Assembly: GCA_036785705.1 (NCBI GenBank)
Contig: JAWUZG010000051.1
Location: forward strand, 14,350,501 to 14,414,500
Length of the DNA stretch: 64,000 nt
Direction: 5' to 3'
From: Acanthornis magna
Taxonomy: Eukaryota > Chordata > Aves > Passeriformes > Acanthizidae
In this document: one piece after another, positions 63,601 to 64,000 of the stretch
How positions within the stretch are numbered: position 1 is the stretch's first letter
How the letters are laid out: the number at the start of each line of letters is the position of its first letter
Position numbers and translations under genes: made by a program
Notes under the pieces: generated by a model
What the model was told of the DNA's origin: nothing
Seen by the model: the letters and a program-made list of their open reading frames with translations, nothing else
The model's database searches: none

Positions 63601-64000
63601 TAATTCTTTGTTCTAATTGGGATAGCAATTCTATAGAAGGAAATGTTAGGTGATAACATGATTTTGAATATGTAGCATAGCATAAACAAAAAAAAAATGT
63701 ATAATATTTTACTTACTGGCTAGTCATTATCCACTGTTTTTGTTTTACAGTAAGTCAGTCTTAAAGATTTACATGTTTACTTTGTCTTTTATTTCTAACT
63801 TCCCTTAGGAGTGGCTCAGGAACAGATACTAGTTTACCGTATCTTCTGATCACAATTTTCCCAACATCTATTTTTCATATTTATAAGCCAGTTTTAATCT
63901 ACCACGAGGCACTTGTTTTCCTTTCCATATGCTAGTTTCTGAGTCTAGTGAAGATTCTAAATCAGCTGTTTTATAGAAGTCTGTGAGGGTATCTTTGTAA
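60615..64000 (+). other. KPNA1: KPNA1 intron 6 (continues past window)
   Basis: No exon is recognised after 60530. I looked specifically for the conserved AVWALGNIAG segment and did not find it. The sequence is AT-rich and unique, with no identifiable repeat. Confidence 0.6.

Overview
This is vertebrate nuclear DNA, and almost certainly a bird. The genes are split by GT-AG introns, the gene-poor stretches hold chicken-repeat-1 (CR1) LINE tails and an ERV-like LTR, and the proteins are vertebrate ENaC, F-box and importin families. There is no operon structure and no CRISPR or prokaryotic mobile element. Nearly all of the short open frames in the introns and intergenic DNA look like chance.

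Layout from left to right. (1) Positions 1-3713, minus strand: the 5' half of SCNN1A (epithelial sodium channel alpha subunit), with four complete coding exons and part of a fifth. The gene continues off the left edge. A GC-rich CpG-island-like block at about 3.9-4.7 kb lies upstream. (2) Positions 4.7-18.3 kb: mostly unique non-coding DNA with CR1 pieces, a probable solo LTR at 15.5-15.9 kb and simple repeats. (3) Positions 18.3-19.76 kb, minus strand: three decayed exons (IgV, IgC1, transmembrane) that read as a TAPBPL (tapasin-related, TAPBPR) pseudogene. It carries an in-frame stop, frameshifts and a lost Ig core segment. (4) Positions 26.78-31.0 kb, minus strand: FBXO40. A large exon holds the zinc-finger region and the F-box, and a separate last exon is joined to it through a non-canonical GC-AG intron. 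The initiating ATG lies in an upstream exon I could not place. (5) Positions 35.9-37.1 kb, minus strand: two well-bounded coding-like exons of a gene I do not recognise. (6) Positions 40.3-41.5 kb: a strong CpG island, the KPNA1 promoter, with an inverted pair of ZNF143/Staf-like motifs and an NRF1-like site. It is followed by an untranslated first exon. (7) Positions 53.6-60.5 kb, plus strand: KPNA1 (importin alpha-5) coding exons for the IBB domain and the first ARM repeats. The gene continues off the right edge.

The genes do not form one pathway. SCNN1A is an ion channel subunit, FBXO40 is a muscle SCF ubiquitin-ligase receptor, and KPNA1 is a nuclear import adaptor. The joint presence of SCNN1A/TAPBPL (neighbours on human 12p13) and FBXO40/KPNA1 (human 3q13-q21) fits an avian linkage group that joins those two human segments. 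I found no convincing new biological system. The best leads are the TAPBPL decay, the GC-AG intron of FBXO40, the unidentified two-exon gene and the paired promoter motifs.
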